Positions 8,693 through 16,106 of a stretch of DNA of 64,000 bases are shown here, piece by piece (the stretch's first letter is position 1; the number at the start of each line of letters is the position of its first letter). The DNA is from an uncultured Lachnospiraceae bacterium. Lineage in GTDB: Bacteria > Bacillota > Clostridia > Lachnospirales > Lachnospiraceae. The stretch is taken from assembly GCA_944383325.1 (NCBI GenBank), contig CALWPC010000020.1, forward strand, positions 17,635-81,634, read 5' to 3'. Made by a program: the position numbers and the translations under genes. Under the pieces are notes generated by a model. The model was not told the DNA's origin, ran no database searches, and was given only the letters and a program-made list of their open reading frames with translations.

Positions 8693-9940
8693 ATGAGTTT
8701 AAATGAAACACCGTCGGCGAACCGTGTGCACATCGGATTTTTCGGCCGCCGAAACGCGGGGAAGTCGAGCTTGGTCAATGCCGTGACCGGGCAGGAGCTG
8801 TCTATTGTCTCGGAGCAGAAAGGGACGACGACAGATCCGGTACATAAAGCAATGGAATTACTGCCGTTAGGGCCGGTTGTTATAATCGACACGCCGGGGT
8901 TTGATGATGAGGGGGAACTGGGAGCGCTGCGCGTGCGCAAGACAAAGCAGGTGCTGAACAAGACGGATATTGCGGTGCTGATTGTGGACGCGGCGGAGGG
9001 GCTGTGCCAGGGCGACAGGGAAATGCTCGCCTTATTTCAGACAAAACAGATTCCTCATCTTGTGGTATTTAATAAGAGCGATCTTGTCGGAGGCAGAGAG
9101 TCATGTGAAGAAGATAAGATGCAGACAAAATCCATTTTGGACGAATTGGGCAATGCGCCGTACCTTTTTGTAAGCGCTGCCAGTGGGGACGGAGTCGTCG
9201 AGTTGAAGGAAAAACTTTCCAGTCTTGTCCCGGCAGATAACGGGCGCCGTCTTGTTGCGGATCTTGTGCGCCCGTTGGACGTCGTGGTATTGGTTGTGCC
9301 GATTGACTCCGCGGCGCCGAAAGGAAGACTGATATTGCCGCAGCAGCAGGTTCTCCGCGATTTACTGGACGCCGGCGCTGTTTCGGTGGTCGTGCGCGAG
9401 CATGAGCTTGAAGACGCGCTTCGTTCGCTCGCTGTAAAACCGGCGATGGTGATTACGGACAGTCAGGTATTTGCAGAGGTGGCAAAGTCGACGCCTGAAA
9501 ATGTTCCTCTGACTTCTTTTTCGATCCTGATGGCCCGATACAAAGGGTTTTTGGAGCAGGCGGTTCGGGGCGTCGGCGCCATTGACCGGCTGCAGGACGG
9601 GGATACGGTGCTGATTGCCGAAGGATGTACCCATCATCGTCAGTGCGACGACATCGGAACGGTCAAAATACCGAGATGGCTCAGAGAGCATACAAAGAAA
9701 GAGATACAAATTAAAACCGTGTCCGGAACGGAATTTCCGGAAGACGTGACCCCGTACGCGGTTGTGATTCACTGCGGCGGCTGCATGCTCAATGAGCGGG
9801 AGGTGCTGTATCGGATGAAGTGTTCCGTGGATCAGGGAGTGCCGTTTACAAATTATGGGATTACCATTGCACATATGAAAGGTATTTTAAAGCGGAGCAT
9901 TGAACTGTTTCCGGCAATTTCAGCGATGCTGCCGCAGTAG
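8693..9940 (+). CDS. hydF: [FeFe]-hydrogenase H-cluster maturation GTPase HydF
   Basis: Scaffold GTPase that carries the 2Fe subcluster precursor and transfers it to apo-hydrogenase HydA. The 415-residue protein has the G1 loop GRRNAGKSS (about residues 19-27), a TTTDP switch, G3 DTPGFDD, G4 NKSD, then a dimerisation domain and a C-terminal [4Fe-4S] site: CTHHRQCDD near residue 310 and HCGGCM near residue 361, matching the C-x-H ... H-C-x-x-C pattern of HydF. ATG 8693 has GGAG at 7 nt; ATG 8687 is too close to it. The gene follows the ABC importer after 49 bp and ends in a terminator at 9984. HydE, HydG and HydA must lie elsewhere. Confidence 0.95.
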   Translation: MSLNETPSANRVHIGFFGRRNAGKSSLVNAVTGQELSIVSEQKGTTTDPVHKAMELLPLGPVVIIDTPGFDDEGELGALRVRKTKQVLNKTDIAVLIVDAAEGLCQGDREMLALFQTKQIPHLVVFNKSDLVGGRESCEEDKMQTKSILDELGNAPYLFVSAASGDGVVELKEKLSSLVPADNGRRLVADLVRPLDVVVLVVPIDSAAPKGRLILPQQQVLRDLLDAGAVSVVVREHELEDALRSLAVKPAMVITDSQVFAEVAKSTPENVPLTSFSILMARYKGFLEQAVRGVGAIDRLQDGDTVLIAEGCTHHRQCDDIGTVKIPRWLREHTKKEIQIKTVSGTEFPEDVTPYAVVIHCGGCMLNEREVLYRMKCSVDQGVPFTNYGITIAHMKGILKRSIELFPAISAMLPQ

Positions 9941-9983
9941 TGCAGCGGCTTTTGCGACAAAATAATACAGAGATGCAATTTGG

Positions 9984-10022
9984 AAAACCGTTTTCTGTCA
10001 TGAGGCAGAAAGCGGTTTTTTA
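9984..10022 (+). terminator. Terminator of the hydF operon
   Basis: AAAACCGTTTTCTG (9984-9997) pairs with CAGAAAGCGGTTTT (10006-10019) with one G-T wobble and an 8-nt loop, and ends in a T run. Confidence 0.85.
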
Positions 10023-10026
10023 TTCA

Positions 10027-10090
10027 ATAGGAAAGTTCTATGCACTTTCCTATCAAATAAAAAGCACTCCGTGCAGGATGCGCACGCATT
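10027..10090. repeat. Dispersed hairpin repeat, copy A
   Basis: A perfect 10-bp hairpin (ATAGGAAAGT at 10027-10036 with ACTTTCCTAT at 10044-10053) is followed by TCCGTGCAGGATGCGCAC (10068-10085). A related unit at 38700-38742 also has a hairpin followed by TCCGTGCAGGAGCGCAC, so this appears to be a small intergenic repeat rather than a gene. It fills much of the gene-free stretch 9941-10248. Confidence 0.5.
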
Positions 10091-10135
10091 CAACTTCTGG
10101 TTGGAACAGGTATTTGATGATCAACTACAGCGGCA

Positions 10136-10164
10136 TTGTATGATTTTATTGGAATTGCTATACT
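10136..10164 (+). promoter_or_regulatory. Promoter of dockerin-esterase gene
   Basis: TTGTAT (10136-10141), 17-bp spacer, TATACT (10159-10164). Predicted start about 75 nt before the GTG at 10249. Confidence 0.55.
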
Positions 10165-10248
10165 GAATTTATCAGCAAGAATAGGGGGGTGAATGTTGAG
10201 GTGGTATTTTGTACTGGGAAAAAGAAATGGGAAGAGAGGGGTTCCATT

Positions 10249-11463
10249 GTGAAAGACAGTTTTAAAAAAAGCTATTATTTCATATTGATTTTAGCAATAG
10301 TTTTCACTATGTTGATTGGTATTGGGGGGAACTGTGCTATATTCGCTTCTGCAGCTGAAATCAAGTTTGGAGATGTGAATCAGGATTTGATGGTTGATGC
10401 TCAAGATGCACTTCATATTTTACAATATGCTGCACATATTAGTGCTTTAGATGAAGATGCATTGCTTGCCGCAGATGTGACGGCAGATGATTTGGTTGAT
10501 GCGAATGATGCACTGGATGTGTTGAAGTATGCTGCACATCTGATTGATCATTTTCAAGCGGAAGAAACAAAGCAGCCGGCTCAAGAAACGCTTTATGATA
10601 TTCCCGCATGTCCTCCCGATTATAAAAGCGAGGAAGCTGAAGAGCAGGGCAGCGTTATTCAGATTACCTATCAGACGGGAACGAACACGAAGTATGCACT
10701 TGCGTATCTTCCATTTGGATATGATGAGAACGATTTAGAAACAAAATATAATGTATTTTATCTGATGCACGGCGGTGGAAATACGGTGAATTCTATTTTC
10801 AATGGTCCCGGGGGTACAAGCAATCTAAAACGGATGGTCGATCATATGATTCAAAATGGGGATATGGAGCCGGTAATCATTGTGACACCAACCTACTATA
10901 ACAGTGCAAGCGGCGGTGGTAATGATGCGGAACTGGCAAAGGCCTTTCCGGAAGAATTTGTCAATGATTTGGTTCCTGCAGTTGAAAGTCAATTACATAC
11001 ATATGCAGAGACAACGGATCGGGAAGGTTTAAAGCAGTCCAGGGATCATCGCGCCTTCGGGGGCTTTTCAATGGGTTCTGCCATTACATGGTATATGTTT
11101 ATAGATTGTCTGGATTATGTGAAATATTATATGCCTATGAGCGGAGATTGTTGGGCTGTGCAGCAGAGCGGGGGAGAGGCATATGCCGAACAGACCATTT
11201 TGTACTTAATTGATTCTATAGAGAAAAAGGGGTATACGAGAGACGATTTCTTTATTTATGCCATGACAGGAACGCTGGACATGGCTTATCAGGGGATGAC
11301 AGCGCAAATGGAAGCTGCAAAGCGTTATCCGGATATGTTTCTTTTTGGCAAGGATCAACAAACAGGAAGTATTTGTTACAATGTACTGAGAGGCGGGCAG
11401 CATACACTGGGATTTTGTTATTGGTATGTCTATCATGCGCTGCCATACTTTTGGACAAAATAA
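10249..11463 (+). CDS. Secreted dockerin-type carbohydrate esterase (CE1/feruloyl esterase-like), first copy
   Basis: Secreted protein of 404 residues. The signal peptide (KKSYYFILILAIVFTMLIGIGG) is followed by two dockerin calcium-binding repeats, FGDVNQDLMVDAQDALHILQ and AADVTADDLVDANDALDVLK, each with an EF-hand-like loop and helix. The rest is an alpha/beta-hydrolase of the esterase D/CE1 group: NVFYLMHGGGNT (oxyanion region), GGFSMGSA as the G-x-S-x-G nucleophile elbow near residue 280, and a late GGQHTLGFCYW histidine. Such enzymes remove feruloyl or acetyl groups from xylan. The dockerin implies docking to a cohesin scaffold or cell-surface partner, none of which is in the window. GTG 10249 is used because GAGAGGGG precedes it. 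The block is more AT-rich than its neighbours. Confidence 0.82.
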   Translation: MKDSFKKSYYFILILAIVFTMLIGIGGNCAIFASAAEIKFGDVNQDLMVDAQDALHILQYAAHISALDEDALLAADVTADDLVDANDALDVLKYAAHLIDHFQAEETKQPAQETLYDIPACPPDYKSEEAEEQGSVIQITYQTGTNTKYALAYLPFGYDENDLETKYNVFYLMHGGGNTVNSIFNGPGGTSNLKRMVDHMIQNGDMEPVIIVTPTYYNSASGGGNDAELAKAFPEEFVNDLVPAVESQLHTYAETTDREGLKQSRDHRAFGGFSMGSAITWYMFIDCLDYVKYYMPMSGDCWAVQQSGGEAYAEQTILYLIDSIEKKGYTRDDFFIYAMTGTLDMAYQGMTAQMEAAKRYPDMFLFGKDQQTGSICYNVLRGGQHTLGFCYWYVYHALPYFWTK

Positions 11464-11517
11464 AGGAACATTGTTAAAGTGATCCAGTTTTTGAACGTAT
11501 CATAAGGAGGGAACGAT

Positions 11518-12699
11518 ATGAACAAAAAGGCATTTTGCATGCTGATCATTGCAACAATATGTACAACAATGATGTGGAGTGCTGTCTCAGGGAATGACCG
11601 GACTGCAGCAACGCAATTAGGAGATGTTGATCAAAATAAAATAGTAAATGCGGAGGATGCGTTACTTGTGTTAAAGCAAGCAGCTAAAATGATTGAGTTG
11701 ACGGACGAACAGAAGATGTTGGGAAATGTAAATAAAGATCAGACAGAAGATGCGACTGACGCGCTGTGGATATTACAATATGCGGCCGGACTGTATGAAA
11801 CCTTTTCTTCCATGAACTTGCCGCAAAGACCGGATTTAATACCGGAACAGTTGATACCCCTACAGTATGCAGAAAAAAACACAGAGACGAGCGGAAGTGT
11901 TATAACCATACAATATGAAACGAAGGATTACTTTGGTGATGAACACGTGATCACTAAAGATGCGTATGTATATCTGCCGCCAGAATATGATGAGACCAAA
12001 CAATATAATGTGATGTATCTGATGCATGGGGTTGGCGGCACAAAGACCGAGTGGATGATAAACAGGCAGGATAGTCATGTAAAAAATTATTTTGATAATC
12101 TCATTGCTCTTGGCGAGATTGAACCGATGATTGCTGTTTTTCCAACCGGCAGATCGTGTGCAGATTATAACGATACATCCAATAATGGAATGAACGAAAA
12201 TATGAATGCGTTTTATCTATTTGGAAAAGAATTGAGAAACGATTTGATTCCGTACATTGACGCGAATTTTGCAACATACGCAGAGTATGAGCCGGGCTAT
12301 GATATGACGAAGGCAAGAGATCACAGGGCGATGGCCGGCTTTTCGATGGGGGGCATGCAGACTGTAAACATTGGCATTTGTGAGTGCTTGGACATCATCA
12401 GTAATTTTGGGGCATTTAGCGCGGCGCCGACGACTTACAGCGCAAATCAGATTAACGAGCACCTTCGCGCGTTCGGAGAATTTGATATAAAACTCTTTTA
12501 TAATGTTTGCGGCTCCTCGGACGCAACAGCGCTAGGCAGTCATAAGGCTGCTGTGGATGGGCTAGTCGAGGGATCAGGTAAGCGTTTAATGGATCATAAA
12601 AATTTTATATGGCATCAGGTTTCCGGCGGACATTCTATGGGAGTTTGGTACGTTGGAATATATAATTTTGCGCGTATGGCATTTTGTGATACACTATAG
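11518..12699 (+). CDS. Secreted dockerin-type carbohydrate esterase, second copy
   Basis: A 393-residue paralogue of the preceding gene, 54 bp downstream, with a strong AAGGAGGG ribosome site. Layout: signal peptide (MNKKAFCMLIIATICTTMMW), two dockerin repeats (LGDVDQNKIVNAEDALLVLK and LGNVNKDQTEDATDALWILQ), then a CE1-like alpha/beta-hydrolase with VMYLMHGVGGTKTEW, nucleophile elbow MAGFSMGGMQ and the catalytic-histidine region VSGGHSMGVWYVG. The N-terminal position of the dockerin, before the enzyme domain, is shared by both copies and suggests tandem duplication followed by divergence, perhaps giving different side-chain specificity on plant xylan (inference). An xre/TPR regulator gene follows 30 bp downstream and could be part of the unit. 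Confidence 0.85.
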   Translation: MNKKAFCMLIIATICTTMMWSAVSGNDRTAATQLGDVDQNKIVNAEDALLVLKQAAKMIELTDEQKMLGNVNKDQTEDATDALWILQYAAGLYETFSSMNLPQRPDLIPEQLIPLQYAEKNTETSGSVITIQYETKDYFGDEHVITKDAYVYLPPEYDETKQYNVMYLMHGVGGTKTEWMINRQDSHVKNYFDNLIALGEIEPMIAVFPTGRSCADYNDTSNNGMNENMNAFYLFGKELRNDLIPYIDANFATYAEYEPGYDMTKARDHRAMAGFSMGGMQTVNIGICECLDIISNFGAFSAAPTTYSANQINEHLRAFGEFDIKLFYNVCGSSDATALGSHKAAVDGLVEGSGKRLMDHKNFIWHQVSGGHSMGVWYVGIYNFARMAFCDTL

Positions 12700-12728
12700 A
12701 CATCCAAAGAAAAGAGAGGATGAGCGGT

Positions 12729-13622
12729 TTGACAGAGATTCAAATTGGCACTCAAATTGCACTTCTGAGAAAGAAGAGAAAGATTACACAGGCAGATTTG
12801 GCGAACAGCTTATCGGTCAGCAATCAGGCTGTCTCAAAATGGGAGTTGGGAATCTGCTATCCTGATCTTTCGCTGCTTCCAAAACTTGCAGAATATTTTG
12901 ATGTGAGTACGGATTTCTTGCTCGGGATCAGCAAGGATCTGGTGCCGGAAGATATTATGCTGCGTCTTGATGGAGATTTGAAGCTGTCGGAACTGTTAGA
13001 TGATGCAAAGATTTTGGATAAAAGAGGCATTGATTGTTTTCACAAAGCCAGTACGATTTGCAACACGATATTTGCTGAAGGTGAACAGGAGCGCCCGCCA
13101 GAATACTATCTGGCTCACGAACAGTATATATTAATGTATACGAGAATCGGACAGGGCGCCCGCTGCGTAAAGGAATATCAAAAACGACTGGAGTTGGAGC
13201 CCGAAAATTGGTGGAGTTATTATTTATTGTCGCTTGCTCTATATAAAAACAAGCAAGAAAAGGACTCGTGGAAGTGGATTCAACGTGCGTTTCAAAAGAA
13301 TTATGAAAAGCCAGAACTGTTGCTTTTGGCGGGAGATGTATGCAAAGAATTGAAGCTGTATGAGGAAGCACTGGTTTACTGGAAGAAAGCATATAAGTTG
13401 GACAGTAACAAATGTACAGCCCTGTATTCACAAGCTTATCTATATGAAAAGATCAAAGATTATAAAAACGCAATGCGTATGTGGAGCAGGGTAATCGAAT
13501 GGCGGCATGAACATGCTCAGGATGAACAGCATGAACTGGATTGGCCATTTGTGAAAATGGCACAGTTGAAACAAGCTTTAGATCATGAAGCTACGAAACT
13601 TGAAATGCAGACGCCGGAGTGA
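12729..13622 (+). CDS. XRE-family regulator with C-terminal TPR region
   Basis: A 297-residue protein with an N-terminal helix-turn-helix (IQIGTQIALLRKKRKITQADLANSLSVSNQAVSKWELGICYP, about residues 3-45) of the Cro/CI class, then a long helical region with TPR-like repeats (YLLSLALYKNKQEKDSWKWIQRAF, LLLAGDVCKELKLYEEALVYWKKAY, ALYSQAYLYEKIKDYKNAMRMW). HTH-TPR proteins of Firmicutes often sense peptides or partner proteins through the TPR part. TTG 12729 is chosen because GAGAGGA lies 8 nt before it; the in-frame ATG at 12720 has no room for a ribosome site. Its target is unknown; it lies 30 bp behind the esterase genes and 38 bp before the PII-like gene. Confidence 0.75.
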   Translation: MTEIQIGTQIALLRKKRKITQADLANSLSVSNQAVSKWELGICYPDLSLLPKLAEYFDVSTDFLLGISKDLVPEDIMLRLDGDLKLSELLDDAKILDKRGIDCFHKASTICNTIFAEGEQERPPEYYLAHEQYILMYTRIGQGARCVKEYQKRLELEPENWWSYYLLSLALYKNKQEKDSWKWIQRAFQKNYEKPELLLLAGDVCKELKLYEEALVYWKKAYKLDSNKCTALYSQAYLYEKIKDYKNAMRMWSRVIEWRHEHAQDEQHELDWPFVKMAQLKQALDHEATKLEMQTPE

Positions 13623-13660
13623 TACACTGTAATCAGTGAACATGATGAAGGAGAAGTCTT

Positions 13661-14008
13661 ATGCATTTAGTAGTTTTTATTTTAAAGCAGGCAGAATTGA
13701 TGGATGACATATTGATACATATGGCAGATCATCACATCACAGGAGGAACCATTCTGGAGGGAACCGGAATGGCGGAAGCATTGGTGCAAATGGAGGATTT
13801 GCCGCTGTTCGGCGTTTTGCGCAAAGCGCTTGCCGGAGAAGAACGGGAAGCGTGTAAAGTAATGCTTTTTGTTGCAGAGGAGAAACAGATCAGTGAGATA
13901 CGGGAAGCAATCGGTGAAGTTGTGGACTTGAACAAACAGAATACGGGCATTTTGTTTGCACTCCCCGTAACGATGGTAGAGGGGTTAGGTGGAAACAAGT
14001 GGAGCTAA
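13661..14008 (+). CDS. PII-like signalling protein linked to antiporter
   Basis: A 115-residue protein with the ferredoxin-like beta-alpha-beta pattern of the GlnB/PII superfamily: HLVVFILKQAELMDDILIHMADHHITGGTILEGTGMAEALV (first half) and EREACKVMLFVAEEKQISEIREAIGEVVDLNKQNTGILFALPVTMVEGL (second half). It lacks the long T-loop with the uridylylated tyrosine of classical PII, so it belongs to the PII-like groups that bind nucleotides and control membrane transporters. The stop codon lies within the start of the antiporter gene (10-bp overlap), a strong sign of functional coupling. Proposed role: ligand-dependent control of that antiporter (inference). Confidence 0.7.
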   Translation: MHLVVFILKQAELMDDILIHMADHHITGGTILEGTGMAEALVQMEDLPLFGVLRKALAGEEREACKVMLFVAEEKQISEIREAIGEVVDLNKQNTGILFALPVTMVEGLGGNKWS

Positions 14009-15180
14009 ATACATTTCTCAATCTGGCGTTGATTATATTTTTGGCACTGCTGTCTAGCAAACTCATGAAGCTGTTTAAGCTTCCAAATGTTACCGGATAT
14101 TTGATCATGGGATTGATCTGCGGACCGTATTGTCTTGGGTTGATTCAAAAAGATACAATTGATGCGTTCTCCGTTATTCCGGAAGTCGCGCTTGGGTTCA
14201 TCGCCTTTTCCATTGGATCGGAATTTCGTCTTGATTATTTGAAAAAGGTAGGCAAGGCTCCGATGATTATCGCATGGTGTGAAGGCATCTGTGCAGTTCT
14301 TGTCGTGTTGTTGGTGCTGCTTTTATTTGGAAATGAGTTGTCTTTTTCACTTGCTTTGAGCGCAATTGCAGCGGCAACCGCTCCTGCAGCGACGTTGATG
14401 GTCATTAAACAGTATAAGGCGAAGGGGCCTGTAACTCAGACACTGCTTCCTGTGGTGGCCATTGATGATGCGGTAGCATTGATTGCGTTCGGAGTGGCCA
14501 TTGCCATTGTGCGGGTGTTGAATCCGGTGAATGGAACATCACTTGTGATGACGCTGCTGTCCCCTGTGAAGGAAATCTTTGGCGCGCTCTTGTTCGGTGC
14601 ACTGCTCGGGGTTTGCTTTACACTGCTCACAAAATGGTTTACCGGGCGGGGTAATCGTCTGGCCATCACATATGGAATGATCTTTTTGTGTGTGGGCGTC
14701 TCTGATATGGTCGGGTTTTCTTCATTGTTGGCATGTATGGCAATGAGTGCGGTGTATATCAATTTTTCCAACTCTAAAATTTCAAATGTAGTATTTGAAC
14801 AGACAGATCGCGTGACACCGCCAATCTTTATGCTGTTCTTCTTTCTCTCCGGTGCGGAACTGAATTTGCGTTTGCTGCCAAGCGTGGGATTGGTTGGTTT
14901 GCTTTACATCGTCTTCCGTGTTGCGGGAAAGGTTTTTGGTGCATACCTGGGAGCGAAACTGTCCCATGCGCAGCCGGTAGTCCAGAAGTATCTGGGCTTT
15001 ACATTGCTGCCGCAGGCGGGAGTGGCCATTGGTTTGGCCGCGACGGCGATGTCTGCGGTGCCGGAGTTTGGAGAAAAGATTCGCACCATTATTTTATGTG
15101 GGACTGTGATTTATGAATTAACGGGTCCGTTGATTACCAAATTGACGTTGAAAAAAGCAGGAGAAATTGCAGTTGAGTAA
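13999..15180 (+). CDS. Kef/NhaA-CPA2-type cation:proton antiporter
   Basis: Integral membrane protein of 393 residues with about 12 hydrophobic segments and the Na_H_Exchanger pattern: FLALLSSKLMKLFKLPNVTGYLIMGLICGP at the N-terminus, AAATAPAATLMVIKQYKAKGPVTQTLLPVVAIDDAVALIAFGVA in the core with the conserved aspartate pair, and TLLPQAGVAIGLA near the C-terminus. Exchanges Na+ or K+ for protons across the membrane. No TrkA-N/RCK domain is present; the PII-like protein encoded by the overlapping upstream gene may supply regulation. GTG 13999 is preceded by AGGTGG. A terminator follows at 15262. Confidence 0.87.
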   Translation: MELNTFLNLALIIFLALLSSKLMKLFKLPNVTGYLIMGLICGPYCLGLIQKDTIDAFSVIPEVALGFIAFSIGSEFRLDYLKKVGKAPMIIAWCEGICAVLVVLLVLLLFGNELSFSLALSAIAAATAPAATLMVIKQYKAKGPVTQTLLPVVAIDDAVALIAFGVAIAIVRVLNPVNGTSLVMTLLSPVKEIFGALLFGALLGVCFTLLTKWFTGRGNRLAITYGMIFLCVGVSDMVGFSSLLACMAMSAVYINFSNSKISNVVFEQTDRVTPPIFMLFFFLSGAELNLRLLPSVGLVGLLYIVFRVAGKVFGAYLGAKLSHAQPVVQKYLGFTLLPQAGVAIGLAATAMSAVPEFGEKIRTIILCGTVIYELTGPLITKLTLKKAGEIAVE

Positions 15181-15261
15181 AAAAAGATGGAGGAAAGGTG
15201 GCTCTCCGTAAAAAAGGCCGCTTTCCGATGGCTCGGTATTATAAAATAGAATTGTTTTGTT

Positions 15262-15297
15262 GGAGCGGCTTAACCTGTGCGGTTAGGCCGCTTTTGC
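15262..15297 (+). terminator. Terminator downstream of antiporter gene
   Basis: AGCGGCTTAACC (15264-15275) pairs with GGTTAGGCCGCT (15281-15292) with one wobble and a 5-nt loop, followed by TTT. Strong hairpin. Confidence 0.8.
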
Positions 15298-15467
15298 GTT
15301 TGTGCGCTCCCTGCGCTTTTGACAATCCGGACGGATTTTTTGAGCGCAAAACAGCTTATGGGGCGGTAAATCGGGCTTTGATGATTGGCGGCCCATCAAT
15401 CTGGAGCACAATGCCGAACGGCCATAATATTTTTGTAACAATTTTTAATATGTTTCCGTATTTGGGG
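15298..15467. other. Gene-free stretch before mraZ promoter
   Basis: Between the antiporter terminator and the mraZ promoter I see no convincing gene. An open frame covers it, but its product has no recognisable pattern and it has no ribosome site. A short AATCC-GGAC-GGATT hairpin with a T run lies near 15324-15342. Confidence 0.4.
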
Positions 15468-15496
15468 TTGCAATTTTCCGTTTTTTCATTTAGAAT
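15468..15496 (+). promoter_or_regulatory. Promoter of the mraZ division/cell-wall cluster
   Basis: TTGCAA (15468-15473), 17-bp spacer, TAGAAT (15491-15496). It lies immediately upstream of the TGGGA repeats. Confidence 0.7.
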
Positions 15497-15504
15497 AGAG
15501 AAAA

Positions 15505-15541
15505 GTGGAGGCGTAGTACCACGAAGTGGGACGAAATGGGA
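15505..15541 (+). promoter_or_regulatory. Probable MraZ operator (TGGGA direct repeats)
   Basis: TGGGA occurs at 15527-15531 and 15537-15541, 10 bp apart, with a degenerate TGGAG at 15506-15510 two helical turns upstream. MraZ is known to bind TGGGN repeats with a 10-bp period ahead of its own gene. The repeats sit in the leader between promoter and mraZ, which suggests autorepression. Confidence 0.6.
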
Positions 15542-15558
15542 GAAAGGAAGGTGAGCTC

Positions 15559-16023
15559 ATGGATTTGGACGAGATTGTGGGACAGGCAATCGGTTTTATC
15601 GGCCAGTACAATCATACGATCGACGCCAAGGGACGGCTCATCATTCCGGCAAGATACCGGGACATGCTCGGAAGTGAGTTTGTGCTCACCAAAGGCATGG
15701 ACGGCTGCCTGTTTGCAATGCCTGCAGGCGAATTTTCCAAATTAGTCCGGGAACTGATGGAGCTTCCGCTCAACAGCAAAGACGGGCGCGCGCTGACAAG
15801 ACATTTTTGCGCGGGCGCGGCCAAGTGCGAATTAGATAAGCAGGGACGTATTCTTGTCAATGCAGAGCTGCGCGCGGCTGCAGGACTTGAGAAAGAAGTC
15901 GTGTTGGTCGGCGTGATGAACCGGGTGGAGATATGGGATAAAGAGGCCTGGGAAAAGAACGAAGAGTCGATTGATATGGATGAAATTGAGCGTCATCTTG
16001 AGGAGCGTAACATCTCGATATAA
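15559..16023 (+). CDS. mraZ: Transcriptional regulator/division protein MraZ
   Basis: AbrB-fold DNA-binding protein that regulates the division and cell-wall cluster. Two repeats are visible: GQYNHTIDAKGRLIIPARYRDMLG and AAKCELDKQGRILVNAELRAAAGL, both with the D-x-K/Q-G-R core. At 154 residues it is slightly longer than the usual 142-145, because of about 12 extra N-terminal residues (MDLDEIVGQAIG). ATG 15559 follows AAGGAAGGTGAG; the frame could start closer to the family consensus, but no better start codon is present. First gene of the cluster running to ftsZ. Confidence 0.95.
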   Translation: MDLDEIVGQAIGFIGQYNHTIDAKGRLIIPARYRDMLGSEFVLTKGMDGCLFAMPAGEFSKLVRELMELPLNSKDGRALTRHFCAGAAKCELDKQGRILVNAELRAAAGLEKEVVLVGVMNRVEIWDKEAWEKNEESIDMDEIERHLEERNISI

Positions 16024-16059
16024 AAAGTTTACAAAATTGTAAGAAAATGTAATCAAACA

Positions 16060-16088
16060 TTGACGCTACAATATATTGATGTTACTAT
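16060..16088 (+). promoter_or_regulatory. Internal promoter before rsmH
   Basis: TTGACG (16060-16065), 17-bp spacer, TACTAT (16083-16088), in the 83-bp gap between mraZ and rsmH. It would allow expression independent of MraZ repression. Confidence 0.5.
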
Positions 16089-16106
16089 AGAAAGAAGGAA
16101 CAATAT

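Noticed and set aside
9940..10143. 67-codon open frame behind hydF
   Set aside because: Runs through the hydF terminator and the hairpin repeat, has no ribosome site and no family pattern.
15198..15554. 118-codon open frame before mraZ
   Set aside because: Covers a terminator, the mraZ promoter and the MraZ boxes; its product has no recognisable features.
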